Shown here: positions 42,761-55,279 of the stretch, piece after piece | Numbering within the stretch: position 1 is the first letter of the stretch | Layout: every line of letters begins with the position of its first letter | NCBI GenBank assembly: GCA_011109175.1 | Contig: RDEW01000019.1 | Location: 557,482-621,481, forward strand | Reading direction: 5' to 3' | Length of the DNA: 64,000 nt | Origin: Dicyema japonicum | Lineage: Eukaryota; Dicyemida; Rhombozoa; Dicyemidae | Notes under the pieces: model-generated | Told to the model about the DNA's origin: nothing | The model's input: only the letters and a program-made list of their open reading frames with translations | Database searches by the model: none | Position numbers and translations under genes: made by a program

Positions 42761-44690
42761 TGTTTAATTAGTAACTAACGTGATATAATGAATTTCTAAC
42801 AACTTTAAATATAAATAAAAATTTTTATTAATAATAAATTATATGTTAAACATAAAATTAAAAAAATTAATTATAAAGTCAATTTATAGGACAAGGTCTC
42901 CGGCCTGCAGAAATTGAGCACGGAATGGGAGTTACTTCCCATGATTACGATTTCAATGTTCTAGAAGAGCCATCGTGTCATTCTAGACACTCCTTCCTTA
43001 GTCATGCAAGAAAAAAATAAATTATTGATTTACATTTTTAGTGATATTTTCGATTTTTAATTCTTCAGGAGAACATATATTTCTATTTTTATTAATATAT
43101 GTTTTTTTCTTGTTACAGATGAAATCAATTAATTGACCGACAAATATGGCTTTTCAAAAATTTTAGCTGTTTGCTGACAGTAAGCTGCTTTTTCTTTATC
43201 ATTAGCAACTTGCATAGATTATGTTGAATATCATCATATACGTGCACCTTAAAATAAGTGACCTACGCATTTTCAAATTTGGTCCGGAAGCGATTCGAAT
43301 CATGATCCTACCTGCAGCCAACACGTCTTCCTTTATTCAGAACTTCTGATTTCCGATGTTCTTGAGTCCGTCATTTCGTCCGAGAAAAGAGTGGTTTTTG
43401 TCTAAGTAGATATGAAGCTAAGTAGACATTTATACAATTGAGATACCCCACCATCTCAACCGTGCGACGAATTAAACTCTTGGATAACTATTTAATTTAT
43501 GTTCTATGTGCTTGATAGTTACGAGATCCCAAGACGGTTTCTTTTCTAAGGTCACTTTGATCCATGATATCAAAAGTGATTAACAAGCATCGGGAAACCG
43601 AATGGATGCTCCAAAGGATTTTTCTGGCAGTTTGTCAGAGGAATCATCCATTCAAATCTTTCTGCTTGGTCATTTTGATTGTTTTGTTACTTATTAAATT
43701 GTCAAAAAAGGTTTTAAATATCGAAATATTTTGACTATCAAATATATATTTTTTCTGAATCCTTTCTTATAAATTGATTACTTTTGTTTAATCAATTCTG
43801 ATAAAATCAATCTTAAAACCGCATAACGAATGTCGGGCACTAGACCGGATGCCCTATTGTTCAAATCTCGCTGATGTACATTTTGCCTGTTGGTTCCACA
43901 CATCTATGATGCTTTGTCTTGACGAATGACTCCGTCAACAGTGAAAGTCTTACGTATCGTCTTAAAAAGACTCACACCCAACAAAAAGAAAAAAGGGAGC
44001 CAAGAGCATTCCTTGGTTCTCATATACGAAGAGAAATCATAACTGTTCATGCTTAAAATAAAGTGTTTACCCTGTCTAAGAGAAGCGATGGCTAATATGG
44101 CTCCTCGTAAAGTTCACTATTTATTTTAAACCACATAAAAAACTCATTAAAAATCAAATTTAAAATAATGTACTGAACTATGTTTAAAAATAATAGCTAC
44201 TTGAAAAGTACACAATATTCAACTTGAAAACGACTTTTTATTAATGAAATTCGGAATGATTTTTTCTGAACAAAAATTGACATATTCGAAAGTGCAAATC
44301 TGTTATGAGAACATTGGATTTTTAGTTAAAACTCAGTAACAAACAATCTGAGGCAATTTTTGTACTTCAATCGATCTAATTTCCATTCGCATTGAAAGAA
44401 TTGTTACAAGCTTGTGTTACTAACTATCGCCATTACAAAGATCTGGTCAATGTCAGGAAGCATAATGGTTAGTGTTGTCATTCATGTGCAATTAGCTGTG
44501 AATTTGATTCTCGCATCGCTACCTATCTGGTCGATGGTTTCCGTTCTGCTCTATACTTTCTTCAAATCCAACTAACGAAAATCCACATAAATCTTCTAAA
44601 TCAGAAATTTCTAAATGAAATTATAGCATCCACTAAACATGTCTTTCAAAATCGAATTTAGTTCATCAATTAATTTCGTTCGAATCACCA
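42761..44690. other. Intergenic; few signals
   Basis: No confident gene. A GC-richer block at about 42893-43015 has two short hairpins ('atgggagttacttcccat' and ctagaa...ttctag). The minus strand near 43130-43215 has a coding-like run AYCQQTAKIFEKPYLS of unknown family. The plus strand near 44450-44515 resembles a decayed tRNA ('ataatggttagtg', 'gaatttgattctcgc'). Confidence 0.35.
44030..44118 (+). repeat. Dispersed repeat G, copy 2
   Basis: Counterpart of 26950-27055, sharing 'atcataactg', 'aaagtgt' and 'ggctaatatggctcctcgtaaa'. No coding content. Confidence 0.45.
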
Positions 44691-45120
44691 GTGGGGTTTT
44701 CGTCAACATAGAGGCACTGGAAATTGTTTTACAAAGTTAAGAAAAGCTATTATTCCTTTCTAAATGATAAAGAATTCCTTACGAACGCATGTCTTAATAT
44801 ATCGAAGTCTTTTATAGTATTTGGCATATTAATCTTTTACGCACTATGGAGAAGTTTAGTATTGGGAGTTCGCTCTTGTATCGCTAAGAGAATTTCTTTT
44901 TGGAAGAGAGTCTTTTATAAGTGTTGGAATTCAAATTTCAAAGAAAAATCTGTAAAAAAGAATTGTTTAACATGGATCTGTCTTTGGTTCACTCGTTTTA
45001 ATTGAGTTAGTGAAGTACCTAAAGTGGAACACTCAAATTTAAAAATGACAATTCATGCTGATGATATATTGGTTTTAGATCTGAGAATAAGTGAATCTTT
45101 ATCTTGGAAAAGAGTTTCGG
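44690..45120 (+). mobile_element. Heavily decayed LINE-J RT fragment
   Basis: Frames near 44970-45080 give GSVFGSLVLIELVKYLKW and QFHADDILVL once small frame changes are allowed. These correspond to the QGSVLGPLLF and YADDILVL motifs of jockey-type RTs. The 93-residue open frame at 44724-45005 is therefore not considered a gene. Confidence 0.4.
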
Positions 45121-46582
45121 AACTTATTTAAAAATGGTGCCGATAATTTAAGTTTACTTTTTTTGCAAGCAAAAAAATCATCTTTGTCTTGGGAAAAATG
45201 TACGGTTTCTTGGATTGATAAATATAGAAAGAGAATGAATGACTATGTTAATAATGGCAAAACAAGATCCTGGATTATCTAAAGTACCTTGGAGTATGTT
45301 GATCAAAAGGCATCTAACAAAAATTACATAAAAGGCAGAAGGAAAAAAGCAAATGTGATGTTGAAGTTACTTTTGTGTTTTCATCTGAAGTTGAGACTTT
45401 TCTGTATGTATATTTAGCGAATGTTGAACATTCTTGATTTGTGGTTTTCAAGGATCGTATCAAAGCAATGAGAGGAGTGAACTTGTTGAGTTATTGATAG
45501 ATTATGTTATCCAACTGACCAGTTTTCGACGAGGAATCGACAACTTATAAGCAAAGATGAGATATTTCTCCTGAAAGACTGTGATGCCGTCGTGGCGCTT
45601 TTAATCTCCGTGATCCTGGCCTACCGTTTACAGCAGCCTCAAAATAACGGCTTACGACTGGCATGCCTCAGTAACCGGTCACTATTCATCAATAAGGAAT
45701 AGAGTTGAAGCCCTTGCGGTCAACAACAGATTCACATCGACAGGGATAAGGCTCAATGAAATCAAATCCTTATTCCAAAACCACAGTTAAACCGAAAAAC
45801 AAACTGTGATCCTAAAAATTTAATCCAGGCTCGCAGCTTGGCTCGATGCTCCTTTCTCGATCCTAAACTGGCTCTTTGGGTCAAGTCTCCTGATCATATT
45901 AGATCAGGCCTTCTTTATTATTCTTTCGGATTAGGATCTCCAATGGTGTCAGCATCATATTCTTTTAGTCCATAGACCACTTCTCTGTTACTCAAAAACC
46001 ATTTTTGTGTAGTCGCTTTTTTCTGAACATCAGTCCAAGAGATCCAATACCTCTATTAGGCACATCCATAGGAAATGCATTTTTAGTAAGGTATGTTTTC
46101 CAATTTTCCATAGATCAGTTAGGTTTTGCTGCAGGTTGATTTTTTATAATATTTCTTTAGCACATTTCCAACATGCTTACACCATTATATTGTATATCAT
46201 TAAACAGTGAAAATGATTTATTAAGTGAATTTGTATAATTATTCATCTTGTTGAATTGTTCATGATTTTGGCAATTTTGTTGGACAATCTTTTAATGTTA
46301 AGTAACATAAGGACATCAATTATGCTAAAAGATCATGAAAACCAATGTATGTCCATTTTTGCCATTTTAAGTTTTGAGCCTCTGGTCTGAGACTTCAAGT
46401 ACATGGATACCTTTGTCGTAAACAACATCCACTAGAATGCATATAAAGCTTGCTCGCCGCTATGAAAGCCAAAATGTCGAATTATACTGACTCGTCCGAT
46501 GAAATATTATTATTCCTGAGACATCTGGTGAATTGAACTCTAACAGTGTAATTTCTTAGTCGACATAAAAAATCCAAGATCA
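45121..46582. other. Interval with no recognisable gene
   Basis: Short frames only, including 45091-45282, which looks like chance or decayed element sequence. The stretch around 45560-45800 is less AT-rich, but no family was recognised. Confidence 0.35.
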
Positions 46583-46744
46583 CTTATAAGTAGGGCGATT
46601 TTGTCAATAATGTCAAAAATTGATATGTTCCTTAAAAATGTTTAAAACTTATAAAAATGTAGTTTTTAATCAAAAATATTATATTAATCAAAAGTTATAG
46701 TCAAACGAAAAGTCAAAATTTTGGGTTTTTAAATAAAATACTAG

Positions 46745-47250
46745 GATGGGATCAATTATCATTATTCACTGTGATGCCGCGTTAATAAAGAATGACATTG
46801 AAAAGATTATGTATGTCGTTAGAAAATATCTTGATGAATTTTCTATCAACTCACAAGGAAATCTTTTTGGAATTTTTGTGGGACATTTGTAACTGCAAAA
46901 AAGCATTTTTTATTGAATCGATAGATCGTCTAAAAGCATATCAATTAGCAGGTTTATTATTTTCATTACTATTTTACAGCGTCAATACTATAAAACCCAT
47001 TGATTTTCTCGTCCCATCTGCCGACACATGGGTCGATAAAGTCACTAAGGCTTTTGTCGAATCCGATATTCCCTTGCATAAGTTGAACAACAAAACTTAC
47101 GAGACTTGTTTGAGAGTATTGGACATAATCTTCCTTCTACTTACGCTTGTCAAAAAAGTGTAGAAAATTTATGCCAGAAGCAGATTCATTTATTATAGAT
47201 CTGAAAAATTTTGGTTTGATTGACGAACTTTTTGGTGAGGTGGTGACGAC
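46745..47250 (+). mobile_element. hAT/CGGBP1-like transposase N-terminal part
   Basis: The frame starting at the ATG near 46746 reads MGSIIIIHCDAALIKNDIEK and continues to a probable short intron near 46888-46922. It continues LKAYQLAGLLFSLLF, VDKVTKAFVESDIPLHKLNN, and after a frame change PSTYACQKSVENLCQKQI. The pattern LCKAFVxADIPLHKLxNPxF...PDESTLRKNYV is that of CGGBP1-like hAT proteins. The DNA-binding and catalytic parts are not recognisable, having been separated or lost through the LINE insertion. Confidence 0.5.
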
Positions 47251-47265
47251 ATCTCTATTGCACAA

Positions 47266-49680
47266 ATGTCTGAAACGCACTTAAAGCGCTTGGAGAAGCT
47301 TAAAATAACATCCTTCAATGTAAGAGGAATCAGCAAGGAGTGGAAAAGAAACCTATTATGTTCGGATCTGGGGAGATGTGGTGCAGACGTGGGATGCCTA
47401 CAAGAGACAAAAGTACAGGCTGGAATGGACGAGCTACATGGAGACTATAGATTCATTTTACTACCATCATCATCAAGACACTATGGACAGGGGTTTGCCA
47501 TGCACAAGATACTTGTTCGTGGATACATCGGTGTTGGAGTGTCAACGACAGAATCAGCATACTGCAAATACGGGTTGGGGTCAAACGCACGTCGAAGGCC
47601 TTTATCTCAATTATAAATGTTTATGCACCCCACAGTGGACGGGTCGCCAAAGATTCGGACGAATTTGACGCTTTCTACGTGCAGCTGTCGAGGACATATA
47701 ACGAACTGGAATCGTCTTTTCTAGTCTTCATTGCTGAATGATAAAGCAGGAGTACGTCGGGAACATGAGTCGACTATCGGAAGACACGGAAGAGGGATCA
47801 GAAACTTCGGGCATTTGGTCTATTCCTGTGTAACACTGCGTTCGCGCATGAGGAACAACATAGGACTACCTGGACGAGCTGCAGAAGAAATGAATCTGGG
47901 GGCCATGTGATGATTTACAATCAGATTGATTACATACAGAGAAAAATCAGAAAATTAAACAGTGAACATGTTGCAAACGATTTGGATGCCAGGCTAAAGG
48001 AAATAAGAATCTAAAGGATTGTGCGCAGATGTTTTTGGCAATGCGCCTGCTAAAGATGAGGAACCAAAAGGGCAAAATAAAAATTCAAGATAACAAAGAG
48101 AATATGATTTTTGACGCTACGGAACAAGCCGAACTTATTGCTGCTCATTTGAACGACTCTTTGACGTTGACGGGTAAAAGGTGGACCTAATCACTGGTAA
48201 TGCAGGAAATCTTGTAAATGAAATCACGGTGGGAGAAGTTATGAAAGCAATAGAAAGACTGAAGTGCAATCGTTCGTCAGGATCGGATGGCATAAGTGCT
48301 GAGTTACTGAAGTACGACCCCAAAACCCTGGTGGAAATCGTGGCCAAAGTATTAAACGAAATGTTTGCAACTAACGACCTTATTCCGTTGGGCAAAGGAA
48401 TCCTGGGGCCGAGTCAAAAACCGAGCGGGCCCTGTGTGAAAACCTGCGCCCAGTCATCCTACTCAATTCGCTAAGGTACTTACTCTGGTGGTGCTGTGCA
48501 AGAGCCTGTGAATGAATTCCTGTCATCTAGCCACAGTGGATTCAGGACGGGCAGATCTACCGCTGATGTGGTCTGGGGGCATAGGTGGCGTTGTGCCACT
48601 TACCAAAGATTTGAGTGTGCGACTACACTTTTGGGGATCGACATGTCGAGAGCTTTCGACACAATTCGCCGAGGAAAGCTTATTGATGCTTTGCGGGAAT
48701 TCCTTAATAGGGATTTTGTCAGGATGATAGAAGTTTTATTTTCGAACACAGAACTGACAGTACGAGTTGGAAATACGTCGTCCAGAATTTTCGACTGTGG
48801 GTACCCCCAGGGAAACTCTCTTTGCTGTTTGTGGTATAGCTGGAGGTAGCACTGCGTGGTCTTAGAAGTTTTTATAATGGCCAAATCACCGAAATTATAT
48901 ACGCTGATGATGTGGATTTCGTATCGGAAGATAAAGCAGCCTTGAGACGGTTACTTGACGTTGCCCCTGCAGAGCTTGGGAAATGGTTTTTTACGTGAAT
49001 ACAACTAAAACTGAAATTGTGGAAATCGTACCCATGGGATCAAGATTGGAGAAGGGATGGACACGTTCCAGAAAGCTCGACTCCTTCCTCAGGGACAGTG
49101 AGGACATAACCCGGAGGAAAGTACTATCGACGGTCTCACAAAACAAGATGAAGACGGATTAGTTGAATAACAGACCGGTCGATCGCGCTTTGTTAGCGCC
49201 TCTTGTGCTTTCGTGAAGCCGGTCCTGCTACATAACTCTTCCTGTTGGGGGACCTCGGTCTCAGAAACCAAAAATCTTAACTCCTTCCACAAAGGCAATT
49301 ACTAATACTGTGCGGGTTACAATGACCAACACGGATCAACAATGAGGAAATGTACCGAAAGTGCTCAACGCGACCTGTGACTTGGGATGTGGTGGAGGCC
49401 CGATAGAGACTGTTTGGACACATCCTACAAATGGACCCCACATCACCTGTAAATTTGGCAATAATAGAATATTTTGCTTTAAATGGAAAAATATCGGGGC
49501 GCCAGCAAACTACACTACTGGGGTGCTAGATGAGGATCTCAAAGCAATCAACCGGAGGCTCGTAAGTGGGGAGATCTAGATGCTATGAGAAGTTTGGCGT
49601 GTATCACAGGAGGATGGAGGAGATTGATCCGAAAAATCGCTTTAAGTGCTGCATGTGTGGAAATATAACAATTAAGTTTC
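47266..49680 (+). mobile_element. LINE-A with endonuclease and RT (most complete)
   Basis: Starts at the ATG at 47266: MSETHLKRLEKLKITSFNVR (AP-endonuclease strand 1), GCLQETKVQAG, HYGQGFAMHK, INVYAPHSGRV (frame shift near 47600). RT: NRSSGSDGISAELLKYDPK (48265), SSHSGFRTGRSTADVVWGHR (48530), LLGIDMSRAFDTIRRGKL (48625), CGYPQGNSL, IIYADDVDFVSEDKAALRRL (48895, catalytic YADD), and the C-terminal GGWRRLIRKIALS ending near 49665. About six frame breaks make it inactive, but all domains are present in order. It sits inside the 46583-50007 element. Confidence 0.8.
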
Positions 49681-49681
49681 T

Positions 49682-49921
49682 ATGATAGTTACCAATAATA
49701 ATGACGAAACTAATATTCCGAGGACGGAAATATGTCAATTCTGTTTCCAAGAAAATATTTTTAATATCTTGTCGTCATTGTCTTCTGCAGTTAACACTTC
49801 GATTATATATAAGATAATTGACGTACGTTTTTCTTTATTGGAAAAAGTAAAAGTCCGAAATTTTAAACCCGAAAACGTTTTGAATTACATTATTCTGTAT
49901 TTTAATGAAAAATTTGATTAG
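49682..49921 (+). CDS. Hypothetical protein, last exon of the inverted-end element?
   Basis: A 79-residue open frame starting at 49682, with CQFCFQENIFNIL and many I/N/F/K residues. No family was recognised. It lies between the end of the LINE-A and the right inverted end, so it is probably the 3' part of the element's own gene whose 5' part is at 46745-47250. A short frame arising by chance in AT-rich DNA cannot be excluded. Confidence 0.3.
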   Translation: MIVTNNNDETNIPRTEICQFCFQENIFNILSSLSSAVNTSIIYKIIDVRFSLLEKVKVRNFKPENVLNYIILYFNEKFD

Positions 49922-50007
49922 TTTTTTATATTAAAATTTATCATAAAGTCAAAAAGGTCAAAATTTCTTATTTATAAAGTCAAAATAAAAATCGCCCCAC
50001 TTATAAG

Positions 50008-50459
50008 AAAATATCAAAACCAACTTATTAATTGATCGCAGCTTTTAGTAACTCCCGATGGCTCTCGCGTTCCAAAAGTGTCTTTTCGTATTTCTGTAGA
50101 GAAACTCGATCAGAATCCCCTTCTTCGTGAAAGGTTTTTATCTATCTAGATTAGTTCTTATTTATTGTTTTCCGGTTTTCTGTACTCCACAAGAACCTGG
50201 TGAGGAGATCTGGTAAAGGAATTTTAACAATTGTCAGGAAAATACTTTGATCACTGATATATCTCAAGATGTGTCTTCTTTCTATGATGGTGGTAATCCC
50301 TTAACAGATTTTATTGAACTATCTTTTTTTAAATCCTTTAACCTTCAAAAGCCTCAAAGGTCATGTCCAAACTCATGTTCTCTAAACCTATCGATACTAT
50401 GTAGTTTGAAAAATTTGATTATGCGATAATCCGGCAATTTTAACAGAAAAAAGTATATA
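50008..50459. other. Interval with no recognisable gene
   Basis: A 60-residue frame at 50247-50429 has no known family. No repeats were recognised. Confidence 0.35.
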
Positions 50460-50905
50460 CTGTCGGCTTTAGATAAAATGGCTATTCTCTTCAATCCGGA
50501 TATTCATATTAAAATCGAGTCTATGGTCCAAAGAATCAACTCGATATACCGGAAAACAATCAGTATGCTTTTCCCACGTAATGGATCAACAGTCGACCCA
50601 CTACTCATGGAAGCTAAGATCCGTAGTCGTGGCTCCGGATTTCTTCGCGTCTGTGAAGAAGATGGAAATCCGCTTCGCCTGATCCTTCCCATGGCAAGAG
50701 AAAACCGATTGGATAAGAAATTCCCCTCCCCGATCGGATTCTTTTGCAAGACCGAGAGAAGGCTCTTCCGGAAAGTAGTGGGGACGATGGAAGATCACAG
50801 ACGTCGAATGGCACAAGTGATTGCGGGACTGGGATCACCTATCTGTTTGACTCTTTTGTCTTTCTTTCTCGGTGTTCTCGGGGTTATTAAAATAAATAAA
50901 TAAAT
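50460..50905 (+). mobile_element. LINE C-terminal module with TAAATAAATAAA tail
   Basis: The open frame 50478-50903 reads NGSTVDPLLMEAKIRSRGSG, then FLRVCEEDGNPLRL and FRKVVGTMEDHRRRMAQVIA. GSGF and KVVGTMEDH match the minus-strand module at 8895-9499. The 3' end 'tttctttctcggtgttctcg', 'gggttatt' and TAAATAAATAAAT is nearly the SINE tail. This 426-bp insertion has a continuous frame, so it is probably young or recently constrained. Confidence 0.65.
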
Positions 50906-51984
50906 ATTAAAATCACAATCCGAAAAAGGATAGCCAAACTTTTTCAATATTTTAATGTGTGTCATATCTTTGACAGGGCATCTTTCATAGAATGTTTCTT
51001 TTCGTTTATGGTATCTTAAGCGATTAAAACCCAGAACTCAGAAGATCTCTTTAGTAGATCTCTTTATGCGCCACCCTGGTTCAAAAATTATTCGAATGCG
51101 GACTAGTGTAAATTTACCTGATTATCTGATTTCGCAGTGAAAAGTTTCTACATTAATAAAAAAGCGAAGATAATTACCCAACCAATTTTGAAAAAGATAA
51201 GCTCTTCATTCCCTTATCTTTTTTCAAAAATTTTAATTTGAAACTACCATCGTGGATCTTGACCCTTGCTATGGAAAAAAATCACTGAAAACTTGAATTG
51301 TAGACAGAAGCGATATCTTCTCTACGATTATCTAAACTGATTATTTCCCAGCTAATTCACGATCACATGTGGAACCTTTTAGGTCCATTGCTTCGTTATA
51401 TTCCTGTTTATGGTTCCGATGGTTCCGACATTGTCTCTGTCATTCAATTCAAACACTAGGTGTCACATAAACAAACTAATATAGCCTTTGGTCAACGCTT
51501 ACACCCAAACAAATATTTGAAGATATATTTGATCACGCCGATTCTGAAAAAAGAAATTCAAAAGATGTCCATTGTCCTACCGCTTTGTCTTTATAGCATG
51601 CACGTGTTTTCTCTATTAATTTCTAACAAAAAAATCATCATTGAATTAAAAAAGAAAATTACGCTGCCATTACGTGGTCTTGATAACTTTCAACTATCAT
51701 TTCATATTTGTTCGATGCTATTAACGGATTTTTCACTGCCAAGCGTTTTTTGAGATGAATCATAAGCCTTTTATCCTCATTATGGTTCAAAATAGGTAAG
51801 GTCTACTAAAGAAAATTAAAACTTCTTTATTGTTCTAATTAAAAGGAATTGGAAATTTTTTTATTAAGCGAATTTTTGCGTTTAAAAAATGATATTAACC
51901 AATTCATTTTAATAAAAAAGTGTTTATATAAATAGTTATGAAGTCAATAAAGTCAATTTCATAAAGTGCGCGGCCCATTTAACA
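50906..51984. other. Interval with no recognisable gene
   Basis: A 97-residue frame at 51460-51753 has a K/I-rich, partly hydrophobic sequence with no recognised motif. AT-rich elsewhere. Confidence 0.35.
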
Positions 51985-53935
51985 GTTGGAGTAAAACCGA
52001 AGCATTTCAACGGACACTATGACCACGAGATTGAAGAACTATCCAAATTACAGAGGAACTTACGTTTGCAGGTCGAAACCTGTCAGGACCAGGCAAAGGA
52101 ACACACTCTAAGAGTCATTTGGAACCAAACCTCGTATAAAATAAAGAAAAGAACGAGGGAAATAAAGGAAAATAAACTTGTTGGAATGGCTTAAAAAGTA
52201 GAAAGTCTCAAAAACGAGCGCAATGTTCAAGGCTGTTCACCTACTACATAGAGACACGCATTCTTTAAAAATCACAATACATGATCAGTTTGGAAAGACT
52301 ATGTTAAACAAAAATGAAATTCTATCGGCCATATCCAGCCATTATCAGCAGGCCTTCAATAAAACCACGGGGAAAAAATCAAACAATTCGATGGTGAAGC
52401 ACGAGAACTAAATATTCCGATAACGATTCTGGAAACAAAAAAAGCCCTGGACATACTGAACAACAATAGAGCTGCTGGTCCTGACAACATAAATGCAGAA
52501 CTTCTCAAATATGCACCGACCGAGATCTCTGAACTATTAACTGAGATATACAACAAAACATTCAAATACAACACCCTGGATGTTGGTGATAGCACACTAA
52601 TTGCACTACAAAAACGGGGCAAAGCTAAAGGCCCCTTAACGAATTTAAGACCCATCGTACTATTGACGACTCTACGCAAGACACTATCACTTATAGCGCT
52701 GAACAGGATTGGATCTGACATCGAGAACTTTCTCTCTCACGGTCAAAGTGGATTCAGGTCAGGAAGATCTACAACTGATGTGGTCTGGTGATATCGATGG
52801 CTTTGTGCAACACATCAAAAGTACAAGGGGCTATTGGCATCCTTGGACATGTCCAAAGCCTTTGACTATATACACAGAGGGAGACTTTTGGATATCTTGG
52901 AGAATTTGGTTGTAGAAACCAGTGTTAGAATGATCCATCTATTACTTGGAACAACACAGTTAAGTGTACGTTTTGGAAATTTGGAGTCTGTCTCATTCGA
53001 GACAACGTTCGGGGTACCCCAGGGAGATTACTCGTCACCGGTACTTTATGTGACATATTTATAGCCGGAACTCAGTGACTTTAGACTATTAACTGGCGAC
53101 TTACCTCAAACTGAAATGATTTATGCAGATGATGTCGACTATATATCCAGCGTCGAGAAACTATATACGGACAAATAAGCCAGATGTCAGAAAAATGGTT
53201 CATCAAAATCAATACTGAAAAGACGGAGAAAACAACCATACGCCGTGAATTAACTCGAACTGATGAAAAATGGAGATACTGTAAAAAATTGAGGTCGTTG
53301 CTCGGAGACGCTGAGGATATTACTAACAGGAAATTTAGGCCTTTAGAAAAATGGGAGTAGTCTGGAATCATCGTAAACAAATTAGCACACAATTACGTGT
53401 AAGACTATACAATGCCTTCGTGAAACCGGTCCTAATGTACAACGCTGCAACCTGGGGAGTCTCACAAGCGGTAATGGACAAACTGTTGCATGCCACCAAC
53501 TGGCTAAAAAAATTACAAACAAGAATCTATACAAAATATGTAAAGCAAGACCATTTAGTCTGGATATCCTTGAATCAAGATGGTGTTTTGGTAACATCCC
53601 TCGATGCTCCAGATGACGCCTGTTAAAATAGCAATGGATAGCTATTTCTGCCCAGAAGTAATACTTCGCTCCGTGGAAGACCTCGCATAACTTTGCCAGA
53701 TGTTCTACACAAGGACCTGACCAATGTAAGACGAAAGCTGAAAACAGGAGATGATTGGATACGCTCAGAATAATTGCCAGTAACCGTGGAGCATGGAGGA
53801 AGTTAGTTAAGAGAATTGTAGGAGAAATAATAACCTGAAAAAAATACGGCACAAGCAGAACCTTAAATAAATTATTTTTGGTTCTTCGAAAGTGCTATTA
53901 ATAATAATAATTGCTGTCGTGTTGCAGAAAAACAT
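51985..53935 (+). mobile_element. LINE-A reverse transcriptase, second good copy
   Basis: The linker (HYDHEIEELSKLQRNLRLQV, 52020) leads into RT: NNNRAAGPDNINAELLKYAP (52460), GPLTNLRPIVLLTTLRKTLS, SHGQSGFRSGRSTTDVVW (52735), LASLDMSKAFDYIHRGRLLD, TTFGVPQGDYSSPVLYVTYL (53005), EMIYADDVDYIS (53120, catalytic), FVKPVLMYNAATWGVSQAVM (53420), and the C-terminus AWRKLVKRIVGEIIT ending at about 53838. The 3' UTR has a TAATAATAATAATT tail near 53900. The endonuclease is absent; about six frameshifts. Confidence 0.8.
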
Positions 53936-54394
53936 AATTTCCGATTCTGAAAGAGTTTCTTTTAAAAATATCAAAAATATGTTCATTTCTCTGGACGGAA
54001 TGCTGTTATGTAAATGATGTGTAACTAATTAGAATCGATTGGTTATCGAAATACACAGGCAAACATACAAACTAATTTTAAATATAAACAATAGATTGCA
54101 AAATTATATTAAAATCAACTATTGATTGTTTTGCTATTGATCTAGGCGAAGCATATTTATCTGCAAAATATACCACTTAATATTACGAAATTCTGCAATC
54201 ATAAACTTTTCAGACAAATATTGCCATTTGTAACCCTGGAAACCAAATACGTGACATCTAAAGTTTGGATGGTTTAAAAATTTAATAAACAATTTCAAAT
54301 GAGAACACTGTTTAATGATCGACAGAACTTACGTGGTTAACACATATTATCACTATCTGTAATTGTATAGAAGGGGAGTCTATATTAATCAAAA

Positions 54395-54560
54395 AGCAAA
54401 GTGGAGGGTTTTCCACAACTGCAACTATGGACGTGTTTTACCCTTTATGCTGATTCCTGATAGACTCTTTCTGTAGAAGTGGAAACTGGATGCACTTAAT
54501 TAGTTGTTTACTTTAACTTCTTTCTCGGTGTATCTGAGGTTAATAAATAAATAAAAAGCA
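54395..54560 (+). mobile_element. SINE-like repeat, 3' half
   Basis: Starts 'gtggagggttttccacaact' and ends 'tttctcggtgtatctgaggt' + TAATAAATAAATAAA. It is a 5'-truncated copy, as expected for LINE-driven retroposition. Confidence 0.65.
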
Positions 54561-54604
54561 AAGTAATCTATAATTAAAGAAACTTTGAAGCCTAGCTACA
54601 CTAA

Positions 54605-54715
54605 AAAGCCACGACGCACGTGAGACTCGGTGGCTTCTCCAGTTGATCTCTGTTACGATCTCGAGAGACAACGTTGATTATGTCGACGGGGACCACTTTT
54701 GATTGATTTTTGTGT
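54605..54715 (+). repeat. Dispersed repeat F, copy 3
   Basis: 'cacgtgagactcggtggctt' followed by ctccagttgatctctgtt and 'gattatgtcgacgggga' matches 10105-10215 and 17285-17395. This is the only copy outside the duplicated block. Confidence 0.5.
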
Positions 54716-55134
54716 TTTTTTAATAAATTAAAAAAATCTATAATTCATTACTTTACAAAAATTTAAAAGACATAAACGGGGAATACCATTTATTAACATA
54801 TTTTTTGAAAGAAATTGAATCAGAAAATTTAAAATTTTTATAGCATATTATTTGTTATAGAATGCTGATTTATGAAAGGTTCTTGTACAGAACGAAAACA
54901 AACGACATTTCTGTGATTGTGGAATCAACTGAAATAGTAATTCTCAATTTGATCATTCATTGTTAATGGAATCCCTGACACATCATGTAAAGTGGAGAAG
55001 TCATTTCCGATTCTTCACAAAATTTTAACGGAAGATTGAACTTTCATACCCGAAAATGTCAAATAATTTCTAATTTTGTGTTTTTTTAATAAAACGCTTA
55101 ATTTAACAATAAAATATTATTTATTAAAAATAAC
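54716..55134. other. AT-rich interval, nothing recognised
   Basis: Very AT-rich with no open frame or repeat of note. Confidence 0.4.
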
Positions 55135-55275
55135 GGGGAAGAGCGGCTGTTGACATTACGGAGTACGCGTTTCCACGGACAACTGCAATCCCAATTCGTT
55201 GCTTCAGCCAGACCGCTTCCCACACGTCTTTCTTACGATGGGTCAATTTCCCCCCGATTTCCTTCAGGAAATTTT
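55135..55275 (-). mobile_element. Family C retroelement domain, C-terminal end
   Basis: The minus-strand frame reads FLKEIGGKLTHRKKDVWEAV then WLKQRIGIAVVRGNAYSVMS. It matches the family C end (FLFQRISxAIQRGNAASILG type). It is an isolated, GC-richer ~140-bp piece whose frame is intact. Confidence 0.5.
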
Positions 55276-55279
55276 GTGT

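Larger units (their letters stand above)
46583..50007 (+). mobile_element. 3.4-kb element with inverted ends, invaded by LINE-A
   Basis: The left end 'cttataagtagggcgatttt' (46583-46602) and the right end 'aaaatcgccccacttataag' (49988-50007) are inverted copies with one mismatch. Inside each end lie 'aaagtca'-like runs. Between them are transposase-like exons (46745-47250), a complete-looking LINE-A insertion (47266-49680) and a further frame at 49682-49921. No convincing target-site duplication was seen outside the ends. Confidence 0.55.

Noticed and set aside
44724-45005. 93-residue open frame as a membrane protein gene
   Set aside because: Neighbouring frames carry degraded RT motifs (ADDILVL, GSVFGSLVL), so it is better explained as decayed LINE sequence.
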